In this document: positions 20,724 to 31,902 of the stretch, piece after piece
Layout: every line of letters begins with the position of its first letter
How positions within the stretch are numbered: the stretch's first letter is position 1
From: Byssochlamys sp. IMV 00236
Taxonomy: Eukaryota > Ascomycota > Eurotiomycetes > Eurotiales > Thermoascaceae
Assembly (NCBI GenBank): GCA_001931875.2
Contig: MSJH02000708.1
Location: 1 to 33,716 of the forward strand
Reading direction: 5' to 3'
Length of the DNA stretch: 33,716 nt
Notes under the pieces: generated by a model
Seen by the model: the letters and a program-made list of their open reading frames with translations, nothing else
Told to the model about the DNA's origin: nothing
Database searches by the model: none
Position numbers and translations under genes: made by a program

Positions 20724-22314
20724 CTACCACTTGGTAGCCAATGGGTTTTGGAAGCTTTGAGTAACAGCATGGTATTGTGTATGAAGTATAGTCTTTCGTT
20801 TTATGTCATCAGCACCTATCCATTCACTAAAGATATGTTAGCTTTTGTTTTGTTTGATTTATACAAACTTACTTGTAAATTCCCTTAATCGTCTCATTTT
20901 CCTCTGGCCATACTCCTCTTACAGATCTATAGATACTTTCTACTTGGCTCAGCCATTCCTTTGGGTTGGCATCTACAGGCACAATCTGTCCACCGCCATT
21001 AGCACAGCCACCAGGACATGCCATTACTTCAACATAGTGATATGTGCACTTTCCCTGTTTAATCTTGCGTACCAAATTTTGTATATTTCTAAATCCATAA
21101 GCACTCGCAAACCGTAACATGGGTCGTCCATCGTCGCTCATCAAACTATATTCACACACATCTGCATTCTTGCCTGCCTTGACCGTCACTCGTCCTTCGA
21201 TAGTGGGCAGACCAAAGAGCTCACGGGCAGCTGCGGCCAAGACATATTCTAAGCTACCACCTGATGAAGAGCCAGGCACGCCCAAGAGTGTCTGCTGTCC
21301 TGTCTGAGGGTCAGTGCCAACCTTATTAAACATATCATCGATTGGCGCTTCGGGCATTTCAAGGAAGTGGTGAGACTGTAGCATTTGGTCAATCTCTGAA
21401 GTGGTCAAGACACAGTCTACATCTCTTATTCCATCGACTTCAAAATCAGGACGACTTGCTTCTAACTTTTTATCGTAGCAGGGCATAACCGATACATGGT
21501 ATATCTGACTTGGTGCTTGACCTAACTTTTGTGCAAAGTAATTCTTGACAAGTGATCCCATCATTTGTTGGGGCGATTTAGCGGTTGAGATATGAGGCAG
21601 GACATCACCATGTGTCTTTTCAGCATAACACACCCAACCAGGACAAGATGAGGCAAGCATAGGCATGCTACCGCTTTCCCCTGTCTTTCTGGATTGTCCT
21701 CTTGCGCCTCTCGCTCGGGCAGGTCTTCCTCCTGCCGACTCTTCTTGCTGCTGTTGTTCATAAATCGCTTTCTCTGCAGCTTCTCCTCCATTGGCCATAT
21801 ACTCTCTAAAACGATCTACAAACTCACGTGCTGTCTCGACTAGTGATAGATCCTGAGTAAAAGCAATATCAAAGACATGATGAACACCCAATATGTTTTT
21901 GAAAAAATGAACCAGTCTATATTGTACTTGGATAGGCGTCAGTTGATATTTAGCTGCTAATGATGCTCTTGACTGAGGGCTGATAGAAATGATAATTCTC
22001 TGGTGTTTATTCTGTTCGAGCACTTTGGTAAACTCTTCTAATGACTGCATCGATATCAAAACACTCTCTGCCGAAGTAACGCATCCACTGCAGGCAAGAC
22101 AATCGTTTAAAGTGATGGAAGCCTTTTCGAGCTTCTTTTCTTGTCCGTCGTCTTGACTGATCTCGTAGTAAGCTCCTTCTTTATCTACTTTGATCTCGGT
22201 AGGTCCTTGGACATCTTTATCAGCTTTTTGGATTTCAACTGGTTTTATACATGCTTGAGAAGGTGCAATATAGTCATTTAAATCAGTCAACACAATGGCT
22301 GAAGAAAATGCCAT
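20724..22314 (-). CDS. NAR1: Cytosolic iron-sulfur cluster assembly factor Nar1
   Basis: Iron-only-hydrogenase-like protein that works late in the CIA pathway, linking the scaffold complex with the targeting complex in the cytosol. Exons 22314-20873 and 20826-20724 (GT-AG) give 514 residues, normal for the family. The N-terminal cluster site is an early Cys (SQACIKP) with LNDCLACSGCVTSAE. The C-terminal cluster ligands are in SSCPGWVCYAE, VMPCYDKK and VMACPGGCANGGGQ. An Arg/Gly-rich insertion (AGGRPARARGARGQSRK) near residue 200 is probably a linker. The second exon supplies NEWIGADDIKRKTILHTQYH and ends NPLATKW, with the terminal Trp common in CIA factors. The start MAFSSAIVLTDLNDYIAPSQ matches the family. 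It is divergent from FOL1 across a 650-bp spacer. Confidence 0.96.
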
Positions 22315-22970
22315 GATTATTAATGTAACAAAAAAGATGGTCGTAGCAGTAAACGAAAATTGCCATGGATCTAATCAGTTGTTCAAACTCCGGAGCATCC
22401 AATAAAGACCCACAAAAACTTAATAGTCACAATGAAGAATAAATATCCAAGTTGGAACTTGAGTAAAATTTGACAGTAAATGGATGTTTATGTTATAATG
22501 AAAAAAGATATTGGCTCAGAAGAATAAACCAACATCCTTTTTTTCCATAATTCAAAAACATTACATACAATAAAGATATTTGGTCTAAAAGTAAAGCCAT
22601 TGGAATCATTGCTGAGAATGAATGTTTACCAATCATTTTAGATCGTACTTGTTTAAATCTAAAACAAAAATCAAGCAATAGCTTATAAAACAGAGTATAT
22701 GTAAGTCATCCATGGCTTATTTAACACGCCCTTTAAGATTCATACATTCATGAATTGAAATACAGGTTTATTTATCTGCTAAAGAGACTTATTTTATCAA
22801 AATAATAATTCTAGCCGAGCGATTGCATAATCTCTCAGATCAGGTCTGTGTCTTGCTGTCAATCACATCAGAAATTGCAGTAATCTCGAATCTTATTGGA
22901 CCATCAAAGTTCATTTTTCTGCTATTATTTTTTTTCTATCTTTCTTTTCTCTTTACAAAAAAAAAAAAAG
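22315..22970. other. Divergent promoter region NAR1/FOL1, probably with the FOL1 start exon
   Basis: AT-rich spacer. FOL1 coding sequence enters at 22971 in phase 0 after a T/C tract and an A13-G acceptor, and an in-frame stop lies at 22881. A short 5' exon carrying the ATG must therefore lie here or further upstream. ATGs at about 22432 and 22713 are candidates, but none could be spliced with confidence. Confidence 0.4.
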
Positions 22971-25217
22971 CCAAAAGACGAGAAGAAGTATGATAAAATT
23001 CTAGTAAAGAATTTGGTGTTGAAGAATATTGCTGGAGTTGAAGCATGGCAAAGACTCAAAGAACAGCCTGTGGTGATTACAGTTGCTTTATATACAGACA
23101 TCTCTGCCGCGGGAAATACCGATCATGTCACAAACACGATCCATTACGGCCATGTCACCAAGGCAATTACCAAATTGAGTGAAAAAACATCGTTCCAGTC
23201 ACTTGAAGAACTAGCATACGCTATTGTCAAACTATGCTGTGTTCAATTTGGCGCTGCAAGAACACAAGTGACGGTAGAGCAACCCAAGGCCCTGCTACAC
23301 GCTGCTGCTTCGGGAGTAAAGCTCACACGAGCACGCGAAGACTTTGAACAGAACGATTCGACTGGAGCTGTTTCTGGACTGGGAATAGAGGATGAAATGT
23401 TTGTACGAGATCTGCGTCTGCACACGATTGTTGGTGTCAACCCTTGGGAACGCGAGGAGAAGCAAGTCGTGATTGTCAACTTGCAAGTGTATCCTTCTGC
23501 TATACCTTATGATAAGGTGTTTGAAAAGGAAAACAAATCATATAACCTTCGTACCATCGTTCGTACCCTCACACGTCATATCGAAGACTCAGGTTACAAG
23601 ACGATCGAGGCATTGGCCGTGACCTTGGCTCGACTTGCCCTCGAGAAATGTCACGTCAACAAGATTACTGTGCGAGTGGAGAAGCCGAGCGCGATTCTAT
23701 TTGCTGATTGCTCGGGTCTTGAAGTGACTCGTGATCGTGTCTGGTTGAAGCAAGTATTAGAACAAGAAGAAAAGGCGGGCAAGAAGTTTATACATCATAT
23801 TGATCGACTAAAATATAAAAAGGAAGTACCTGTCAATTGCAACCAGACTGCCTACATCGCTCTTGGCTCCAACATGGGCGATCGCGTGGGAAATATCAAT
23901 ACTGCCTTACTACAGTTGGAAAAGGATGGACAGAGTGTAATGCTCGATACAAGCTATCTATATGAAACACCGCCCATGTACCATACGGATCAACCCGCAT
24001 TCCTGAACGCCGTTTGCAAGATTGCGACTTGTTTAGAACCTCATGCTCTGCTTGATAAATTAAAGGAGATTGAACAAGATCTAGGCCGTCAGCCAACCTT
24101 CAGAAATGGCCCTCGACCGATCGACTTGGATATCCTGTTCTATAATGATCTCGTGATGAGCGATGAGCGACTGACAATTCCTCATGCCTCTATTCAAGAA
24201 CGCGAATTTGTTCTTTGGCCACTATGTGATATTGCCAGGGACATGGAACATCCACGACTATTCAAGACGAACGGACAGCTGCTGTCACAGCTTTTGAAGA
24301 TGTCTGCAGAGACAAAAGATGGACCTGATAAGCTGGACAAGGTGATACCTATCCAGGACCAAAAACTATGGAAATGGGACGAAAAGACATACATCATGGG
24401 CATTCTTAATGCCACACCCGACAGCTTCTCAGACGGCGGTAGTTACAACGATATCGACGCAGGTGTGGCTGCAGCATGGCGTATGAAGGAAGAAGGTGCA
24501 GATATGATTGATATCGGTGGTATGTCCACACGTCCAGGAGCAGACGATACATTTCCTGAAGAAGAAGAAATACGCCGTGTTGTGCCCTTGATCAAGGCTC
24601 TCCGTCAATCTGGCTTTGACTTGCCAATTTCTATCGACACCTTCCGTGCCTCGGTAGCCAAAGCTGCTCTGGAAGCAGGCGCCAGCATGATCAACGATAT
24701 CTCAGGTGGCTCGAGAGATCCTCAGATGCTCAAACTCATGGCCGATGCACAAGTCCCTGTTTGCTTGATGCACATGCGCGGTGATGCACAAACCATGATG
24801 TCAGAAGCCAATACGACTTATGAGAACAACGATGTTTTGGACGAAGTGGCTCATGTTCTTCATGCCTTGGTCGAACGAGCTGTGGCTGCAGGTGTGCATC
24901 GTTGGAATATTATCGTTGACCCAGGTATCGGGTTTGCCAAGACGCCTAGTCAGGACTTTGAATTGCTCAGGCACATGGAAGAAATGTCTAAACATCCAGA
25001 ATCACTTCTTAGGGGGCTGCCCTTGCTGATGGGTATCAGTCGTAAAAAGTTCATTGGACAAGTCACAGGTGTCAAGGAAGCAAGTCAAAGGACATTTGGT
25101 ACTGCAGCTGCTGTGGCTGCTTCAGTCGCTGGTGGTGCCAACGTCATCCGTGTGCATGATGTGAGGCCAATGTGGGAAGTTATTCAAGTGTGTGACACGG
25201 TCTGGAAACGCAAGTAA
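22971..25217 (+). CDS. FOL1: Trifunctional folate synthesis enzyme (FolB-FolB-HPPK-DHPS)
   Basis: Fused enzyme for three consecutive steps of folate synthesis: dihydroneopterin aldolase, 6-hydroxymethyl-dihydropterin pyrophosphokinase and dihydropteroate synthase. One exon of about 748 codons. Two FolB domains come first (YDKILVKNLVLKNIAGVEAW from 22989; FVRDLRLHTIVGVNPWEREE from ~23400). HPPK runs from ~23850 (TAYIALGSNMGDRVGN; GPRPIDLDILFYND with the metal-binding D-x-D). DHPS runs from ~24390 (MGILNATPDSFSDGG, DIGGMSTRPGA, ISIDTFRASVAKAA, INDISGG, DPGIGFAKT, GISRKKFIG). The sulfa-contact STRPG loop looks wild type. The domain order is that of fungal FOL1. The 5' end is incomplete: there is no in-frame ATG after the stop at 22881, and sequence before 22971 is intron-like. 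Confidence 0.95.
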   Translation, partial: PKDEKKYDKILVKNLVLKNIAGVEAWQRLKEQPVVITVALYTDISAAGNTDHVTNTIHYGHVTKAITKLSEKTSFQSLEELAYAIVKLCCVQFGAARTQVTVEQPKALLHAAASGVKLTRAREDFEQNDSTGAVSGLGIEDEMFVRDLRLHTIVGVNPWEREEKQVVIVNLQVYPSAIPYDKVFEKENKSYNLRTIVRTLTRHIEDSGYKTIEALAVTLARLALEKCHVNKITVRVEKPSAILFADCSGLEVTRDRVWLKQVLEQEEKAGKKFIHHIDRLKYKKEVPVNCNQTAYIALGSNMGDRVGNINTALLQLEKDGQSVMLDTSYLYETPPMYHTDQPAFLNAVCKIATCLEPHALLDKLKEIEQDLGRQPTFRNGPRPIDLDILFYNDLVMSDERLTIPHASIQEREFVLWPLCDIARDMEHPRLFKTNGQLLSQLLKMSAETKDGPDKLDKVIPIQDQKLWKWDEKTYIMGILNATPDSFSDGGSYNDIDAGVAAAWRMKEEGADMIDIGGMSTRPGADDTFPEEEEIRRVVPLIKALRQSGFDLPISIDTFRASVAKAALEAGASMINDISGGSRDPQMLKLMADAQVPVCLMHMRGDAQTMMSEANTTYENNDVLDEVAHVLHALVERAVAAGVHRWNIIVDPGIGFAKTPSQDFELLRHMEEMSKHPESLLRGLPLLMGISRKKFIGQVTGVKEASQRTFGTAAAVAASVAGGANVIRVHDVRPMWEVIQVCDTVWKRK

Positions 25218-25870
25218 AGAAAAAAAAGTATAAAACTGGTTATTTTTGTATATTTTAAGAAATAATTCAACAATGTAATAATAAATCGCATGCTTTGATC
25301 GACACAAGTCATTACAATGAGAGTAATATGAACAAGGGGGGTGCATCAAGTGAGATTGACGATAAGAAAAGAAAGGAGAGAGAGAGGCCCTTCTAATGAG
25401 CTGTGTGCTATAAATAGTATTCACCATTTAAAGAAGAAGCAAAAAAATTAACAAACAAATAAGGAGCAAATATTCATAGCTTCTTGATTGTATAAAATCA
25501 AATTTCAATTATAAAAGACTACATGTAGCATCCAATTCAATACTTATGACAAACATATTAAATTACAAAAAATTGTAGAGGAGAGAACATAGGGATAGGT
25601 TACGCCATAATCTAACAGAAAATATCCACGGGCAACTCAAAAAAAAAGAGAGAGAGAGGGGGGGAGATCAAATTGACAGGGAAAAAGTCATCTCCTGAAA
25701 GCAGACAATAAACCTGCACGAACCCTTTCATTATTAACTTAACGACATCATACAGACAAGTTTAAATAAAAACGATATTCAAACATATAAAAATTTATTT
25801 AAGAACAAAAAACAGAAAACATATAAACTAAGTGTAATTTATTTAAGGGCACATAAATAATGATCATAAA
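25218..25870. other. Convergent 3' region between FOL1 and the C2H2 gene
   Basis: AT-rich with a GA/G-rich tract near 25640-25665. No gene was seen. Confidence 0.5.
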
Positions 25871-26628
25871 TTAAATAAGATTTGAATACGCACTGTTGTT
25901 GTTGTTGTTGTTAGTATTATTACTAAAGTATGGTTGCTGCTCTTGTTTGCATCTTGTTGCTATTATAGTCTTTTTTCCTACTGTATCTTTATTCGTACCA
26001 TGTCGGTGTATTCTTATATGTTGGTTTAAATTATCTGATCTTGAAAATCGCTTATGACAGTTTTGGTAGGGGCATTCAAAGGCTATAGATAAACAAAGGT
26101 CAATACATAAAAGAGTATGTCTAGAATCAATGACTTACGTTTTTCTAAAGTATGTATAGAACGTATATGTCGTTTGAGATGTTCTGACCGTTTGAACACT
26201 TTACCGCATCCATCTGCTTTACACGTAAACATGCGTGCACCTGCACCAGGCACATTTGATACTCTTCTTCCTCTCGATCGAGGCTGAGGTTTCAGAGGCG
26301 GCGTGTCTGGGCGCATCATTGGGTTATTAAATATCAAGTGATTATCATTTTGACTAAAGTTCTTATGATGTGAATCATAGTAATGAATAGGCCGATGCGG
26401 TTGTTGTTGAATCATAAATGGTTGAGATATCTTTTGTTGGTGAATGTCAACATAGATAGGGTCTATAAAGGAAGCCATAGATGGTGGTGGTGTGTCTTCT
26501 TCACTGCTACTTGGCAAGTAACATGGATCAGGATCAGATAGCATACTTGTGTAGCTGAACCGTCGCTCTGGATTGACAAATTTCATTATATGATTACCTT
26601 CTTGAAAAGGTGTCGTCTGAATAGACAT
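25871..26628 (-). CDS. C2H2 zinc-finger transcription factor (Msn2/4-like finger pair)
   Basis: Likely DNA-binding regulator. Exons 26628-26139 and 26082-25871 (GT-AG) give 233 residues. Residues ~1-125 are low complexity and rich in Pro, Ser, His and Gln. Two adjacent C2H2 fingers follow: FTCKADGCGKVFKRSEHLKR...HIRSIH, linker TLEKPFEC, then CPYQNCHKRFSRSDNLNQHI...H. The recognition helices KRSEHLKRH and SRSDNLNQH are those of the Msn2/Msn4/Com2 group, which binds CCCCT stress elements. The intron splits the linker. Unlike in Msn2, the fingers are not at the very end: a ~45-residue tail with a poly-Asn run follows. A GA-rich tract precedes the start (26640-26690). Target genes are unknown. 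Confidence 0.9.
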
Positions 26629-29249
26629 GATATTAAAAAGTATAAAAAGAGAGAGAGAAAGAAAAGAGAAAAGAGAAAGAGAGAGAGATGGTTTTATAGA
26701 CAGTATTGGGTGTATCTTTTTTACAATTAATTAAGGGATTTAGAATCTTTATATTCTATTTTAAGTGAATAAGCTCGTCTTTAAGCGAATGATAAAGTAA
26801 ATTATCATAAGTTATATAGATTTTACAACACAGGGGGACCAATTTAGAATCACTCAGTTTTTTATGCAAAATTGAGACTAAACGTCAATTTTATGAAAGC
26901 ACGAGTTAAGGGTGCAAATGTAAAAAGACATATAGGAGATGATAATTATGGGGCTCTTGTATGTTTATTGATGAGAAAGAAGGAGCATAGATATTTACAT
27001 AAAGGAGAATGACTATCTTAAAATAGCAAAACATGGTCTGTGTATCTAAAATTTCCTGAAAAAAGTGAGAACAGTAATAACGCAACAGAATAAAGAAAAA
27101 AGGCAGAAACGAGTGCACTCTTAAAAAAATAATCAGAAAGTCCAATCCCCCCTCGCGCCAATTCTAAAGTCTTGGTTACCAAAAATAGAAATCGTCTTTG
27201 TCTAGAGAATACTAAAGTGTGTACGATGAGTAAATCTAATGCTGTAAATACAGTCAATTACTTATATTTTGCTTCTGTGGTACGGCCTGAAGAATTATGA
27301 TTCTTGGGAATACTTTTGATTGCAAGTCCAGAAGCCGAATAATAGCTCTATTTGGCCAAGTACTACCAAAAGACCGCAGCTGAGGTCACCAGTTAGTCTG
27401 TCCATAATGGCATGGGAGGGTTCTATGACTGGTATACAGCATAATACGAGATAGATTTTTTTTTTTGCATTATTCTTTCCACCGAGCTTCTTTGTTCTTT
27501 ATGCCTTTACTGGCTTGGCAATTACCTTTGATCCATTATTATCAACACGGATATGCTCACGACGCAGTCCAACTCGAGTTTATTTATACTTGGTGTTGAA
27601 AGAGACAACTACCAAGCTAAAGATATTAGTATCAAGAGCTTCTAATCATAACCTGTTCCTGGTTGATCTTTAATGACAGCATCATCATTTCTGTCTTTTA
27701 TGTCCTTTTTAGTATTTACTCTAATTCTACTAGGATAGCATTTTACATGAATTGATTACAGAGTAAATATTGTTATTCTTTTGTTTTTGTACTGCTTTCA
27801 GGAACGAAGACTGTGATAGCTTGTCGCGTTTATGTACGTGTTGTACTGACATTACTTTTCCGAGATAAGAAAATAGCTGAAAAAAGAAAAGGTATAAGTG
27901 CTTCTCTCTTACAGCTCTTTGACTTGAAGGGCTGCCATCGGCACATAGATCCTTAAAGGTCTAAGATAACTGTAACATTGTAGTTTAAGAACCAGATGAG
28001 ATAATACTACTTATTATACGAATATGTGATTGGTCAGTTTTTGGTGTCGATATGAAGGCATTGCTTATTGACTCCTTTTTTTTTATGTACAGTAGCTTGC
28101 TAGACAAGACTTGTGGATTCAATCACTTTTTCAAAAAGTCACTTACTATTATAGTCAAGTGGCATTACTCTAGGAAGCCCTGTGTCATTTGAATCCGCGC
28201 ATAGTCGTTGCTTGTTGAATTTCAGCTTGTAGCTTATTGAAAAATACAGCATAGTAACATAGCCAGCACACAACGATATTAAAGAGCATTAGAATTGAGC
28301 CATTGCATCAACCATTTACTTTTCATTATAATAAAAACTTATTACATAATTCAAAAAAAAAAACCAAGAAAGCAGTTCTATATAAACAGAAGCTGGTCCT
28401 TTTTGCTATCAATTCGCCTTTCTCTTATAAGTGCATACCAAGGCTAGAGACAGTTACGTAATCGTAGCCATTTTTATACTGCCCCATCTCAATGGGACAT
28501 TTGGAGTAGTTGTAGACAATGTCTATTGGTATCAATACGTTGCTCTATTAGTGTCTCATTTTACTAATAAAGGGTAACATTAGTAAAAATCAGATACGTA
28601 AACAGACGATTGAGAACTCAAGGCGAAAACATTATTCTATAATAAAAGAAAGAGCTGCCAAAGCGAACACGGTAAGCATCAGTTTATGATGATGAACCGC
28701 TGAACTGATAGTATAGAGATAAAGCTAGTAGCCATGATTACTTTGTCTAAAAGTCAAAAAGATTTTATTATACTCAGTCTTTTTTGTTTGGACTTGAACA
28801 AACAAAGATAATACAATATCTATTTTTGAACGCAGAGCCATAATTTTTTTACCTAACGGAAACACCTCTGTTATTACTTCCTACAGTTGCCATAGAAGAG
28901 TATAGCGAAGATTTCCTTTTTTTCTGGCCAACACTACATGCACCAGAAAATGCACTCAAAATAGACAAATGCTACGACCGCTACCTATGTTGTTACTTTA
29001 CAACTTTACGCTACCAAAGCCTCTGACTAACCTAAGGCTGTCCAGTTCACTCTCTGTGATATAAAATACGAATATATCATAATTACACGTGAGCTAAATG
29101 GTCTTTGTTGATCAAACTGACAACATAAAATTAGAATAAATACATCAATAGCAACTTTTCTTTTTGTCTCTTTCTTTTTGGAACTTCATAAAAGTCGTAC
29201 TCTAAATCAAGTAATATGGAAAGATATCTGTTCTTTGAACGAGCTTAAC
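26629..29249. other. Long region without recognisable gene
   Basis: 2.6 kb, AT-rich, between the C2H2 gene and a decayed nuclease gene. Short frames on both strands (for example 26906-27257 minus) are hydrophobic or low complexity and lack motifs. Fragments such as 27440-27600 show mixed coding-like composition but many stops. I see nothing that can be named. Confidence 0.45.
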
Positions 29250-29909
29250 GTAACACTGCGCATTGAAAAGGTTTGTTGACGACATCACAGGTAACGCTTG
29301 TAACATTAATCCTACCATGGATTTCCTCGTGCGCGAAGTGTGCACCGTTTTTAATCGCAAGGGATTCAAAAATCACCCCCAATTCTTATTGAAGTTCAAT
29401 ATTCAACTGATATAAACTTTTTCCGACGTTTGATGGAGTATTCTCTTTCGATCTGCAAGTACTACAGTACGCTGCTAATTGTTTTGGCGATTGTTACCCA
29501 TAACACATCTCAAGCATTAGCAGACCTGACTTATGAATGCTCAGAGCTTCCGTATGCTAAAAATATGCCATGCACTGGGTGGGTAAAAACCTGTTTTTTG
29601 ATCAACAAGCAAACAATCACCAAACATTTAAAAAGCAAGCCTTTGGAAGCCATGGTTGCACTCGTTCATTTTCTTATAGAAGGAAAATCGGCGTTAATCA
29701 GTATGGAACGGCGTGATGGTCAAATCATTTAAACATTGTATCGCATTGCAAAACGTATCGTTTTCCAAGAAATTGTGAAGGAAGAAACAAATGTTGTCAC
29801 TTTTGAAGAACTTTATTTTCGCGCATTTGAAGGACTCAACCGAACCGAGGAAAACCACAGCAAGACGAGCGATCGACTGCCTGGACAATCGCATGACAAC
29901 CCTCAATGA
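29250..29909 (+). pseudogene. Decayed PD-(D/E)XK (Rpn/YhgA-like) nuclease gene
   Basis: The frame with ATG at 29317 reads FVDDITGN, MDFLVREVCTVFNRKG and breaks at a C5 run (29376-29380). The +1-shifted frame continues PPILIEVQYSTDINFFRRLM, EYSLSICKYYSTLLIVLAIV and so on to TAA at 29730. Beyond that stop the same frame stays open for 59 codons (TLYRIAKRIVFQEIVKEE, ELYFRAFEGLNRTEE) to TGA at 29907. D in MDFLV and E/Q in LIEVQ match the D...E-x-Q core seen in the gene at 33.0 kb. One base lost in a C run plus one nonsense change explain both breaks. The original start may lie further upstream. Confidence 0.6.
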
Positions 29910-30722
29910 GATCCACAGGAAACGATTTGCTGCAACGTCGTCTGATCCCACTGGCACAATTACCCCCGATCATGTTACTGCATTGACGACTATATCCTTT
30001 GAAACATATAGCAAGCATAATTCCGTTTTATATTTACTTCCTTCATATGGGTGCCTTTCTCTTTTGACTCTTCTACAAGCATTGGGCAGGTCCGAGAAGA
30101 TTCACTACAGGCCGCATGTTTCAAGTATTCAGAATGAGTGGCAATCGTCTCAACCATAGATTCGTTCTAATCAACAATGTAGTCCATGGGTTTAGGACCG
30201 CCATTCTCATCAATAACATTCTCACTCTTCATCATATAAAGATATTGTGCTCATGCTCATTTGTAAAGATTGAAAAAAGAAAAAAGCATCATTTGCGATT
30301 TATATTTTTCATGAGCAAGCGACATGGTTTCTAAAAATACAACTTCAATTTTGACTCTCCAGCGATCTCAATTTTGATTGGCTAAGGCATTGCATTTTGG
30401 ATTCGTTGTACACTATTTCATTTTTGGTAAGCTCTACCCAGATCATGGTTCTCATTCAATATTTTGATTTCTGTTAAAAAAGCAACCAATGATAAAGTCT
30501 TTTTTTTCTATATCCAATTCAATTCTATCAGTAATCAACAATTATGGTTTATTGGATTGTAAAAGAATATCCGAGAGGAATCCAATAAGAACACTTGTAC
30601 TTTTTTCGATTGTTAAAACTAATTGTTTTATAAACTGAAAACAAAATATTCTTTTTTTTTCTTTACTCTTCCCAAGCATTTCTTTAAAAGGAATATAATA
30701 GTTATCCTCTAATTTTCTAAAC
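29910..30722. other. Intergenic region after the nuclease relic
   Basis: No gene recognised. A plus-strand frame at 29791-30159 partly overlaps the relic in another frame and has no family resemblance. T/C tracts at 30640-30680 precede the SAM-domain gene. Confidence 0.45.
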
Positions 30723-31356
30723 ATGAGCTGCTGTTATTGTGATGACTATTCTGTAGATTCCGACATTGTGCGTTTGGATCATAGAAGACAAGTAGAAATG
30801 TTTTTAAGTGCTTACAAGTTGACACAGTACTATGATACTTTTATCAATGAAGGCTTTGATAGGCTATTATGTGTAAAGTATCTTCATATCATTACGCAGT
30901 AAAATATTAACCTCCCTCTCTTTTGATTTTAAATGACAGCTACTTGATATTACAGAATCTGATCTCATTTCACTCAATGTCAAGAGAGGACATAGACGAG
31001 TAAGTTTGTTTATATAATAACAATAGCCTGTACTTATAGGTTATAGTTACTACAAAGGGCTATTGCAACTGCCAAAGGAATACCTCTGTCCACACCTATT
31101 TTGATAAACTATGGATACCATTATTATTATTACACTGGTAATTTTTCTCTTTTTTTTTAAAAAAGAAAAGGATAAAAATTAACATTCAATAATAGATTCG
31201 CCATGCAATATTATACCACTTTATCAAGCATTAAAATGCAATTGCACATCAAGACCAATTACACCTCGTGACGAATTTATAAAAGTAAAAACTGCATCTT
31301 TGAATGGGGAATTAAAAAAAGACTTTTATGAATACGCAATGGAAAGATGGGATTAA
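30723..31356 (+). CDS. Small SAM-domain protein
   Basis: Exons 30723-30872, 30940-30999, 31047-31137 and 31196-31356 with GT-AG introns give 153 residues in one frame. Residues ~20-78 form a sterile alpha motif: VEMFLSAYKLTQYYDTFINE, then LLDITESDLISLNVKRGHRR and LLQRAIATA. SAM domains mediate protein or RNA binding and oligomerisation, often in signalling. The N-terminus is Cys-rich (MSCCYCDDY). The C-terminal half has a Tyr/His patch (YGYHYYYT), a few Cys and a charged end (ELKKDFYEYAMERWD). No kinase or other catalytic domain is attached. The partner and role are unknown. Confidence 0.8.
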
Positions 31357-31428
31357 TTAATAACAACAGAAAAGGAAGAAAATAAATGGAGTAAATCAAA
31401 ATGACTCTATCCCCTTTGGACCTTTCTC

Positions 31429-31480
31429 TCTCTGCCTCTGCCTCTGCCTCTGCCTCTGCCTCTGTCTCTGTCTCTGTCTC
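31429..31480. repeat. (CTCTGC)n/(CTCTGT)n hexanucleotide microsatellite
   Basis: About five CTCTGC units followed by three CTCTGT units in a pyrimidine-rich tract downstream of the SAM-domain gene. Confidence 0.9.
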
Positions 31481-31755
31481 TTTACCTCTTTTCTCCCCCT
31501 CCTTTCTTTAACCTCCTGTCCTGTTGGGTTGTTAATCTGGGGAAGAACGGTTTACATATTAATGTCCATACCACTTGGATCAATAACAAGCAAAATGATT
31601 GTTTAAACAAAAAATAAACACTTTAATAACATAAAGCCATTTGACAAAACAACACAGGTTTAAACAAATGAAGTCATATAAGTGAATTAGTAAATATAGT
31701 GTTTCAAAGATGAAAGATTGATATGGAAAGACTGTGTGCCTTGCATAACATCTTG

Positions 31756-31902
31756 TACAATCATATCACAAAGTAAAGTCGTTACTTTTTAAGTTTGAAG
31801 TCGTGCAAAACTTTTTGTGTGCAACAACGATGTCACTTGTTTCAATAATGAAGTCGTGAACACATTTGATGAACCTTGTTTATTTTTACATGTCGCTTAG
31901 TA
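31756..31902 (+). repeat. Left terminal inverted repeat of the TIR element
   Basis: Starts TACAATCATATCAC, then AAAGTAAAGTCG at 31770-31781, AATGAAGTCGTGAAC near 31847 and TTTATTTTTACATGTCGCTTA up to 31900. It pairs with 33487-33620. Confidence 0.65.

Noticed and set aside
23243..23486. Minus-strand frames inside FOL1
   Set aside because: They are shadows of the strongly conserved FolB coding sequence on the plus strand.
26906..27257. Overlapping minus-strand hydrophobic frames
   Set aside because: Low-complexity Phe/Leu-rich readings of A-rich sequence without signal, motif or splicing support.
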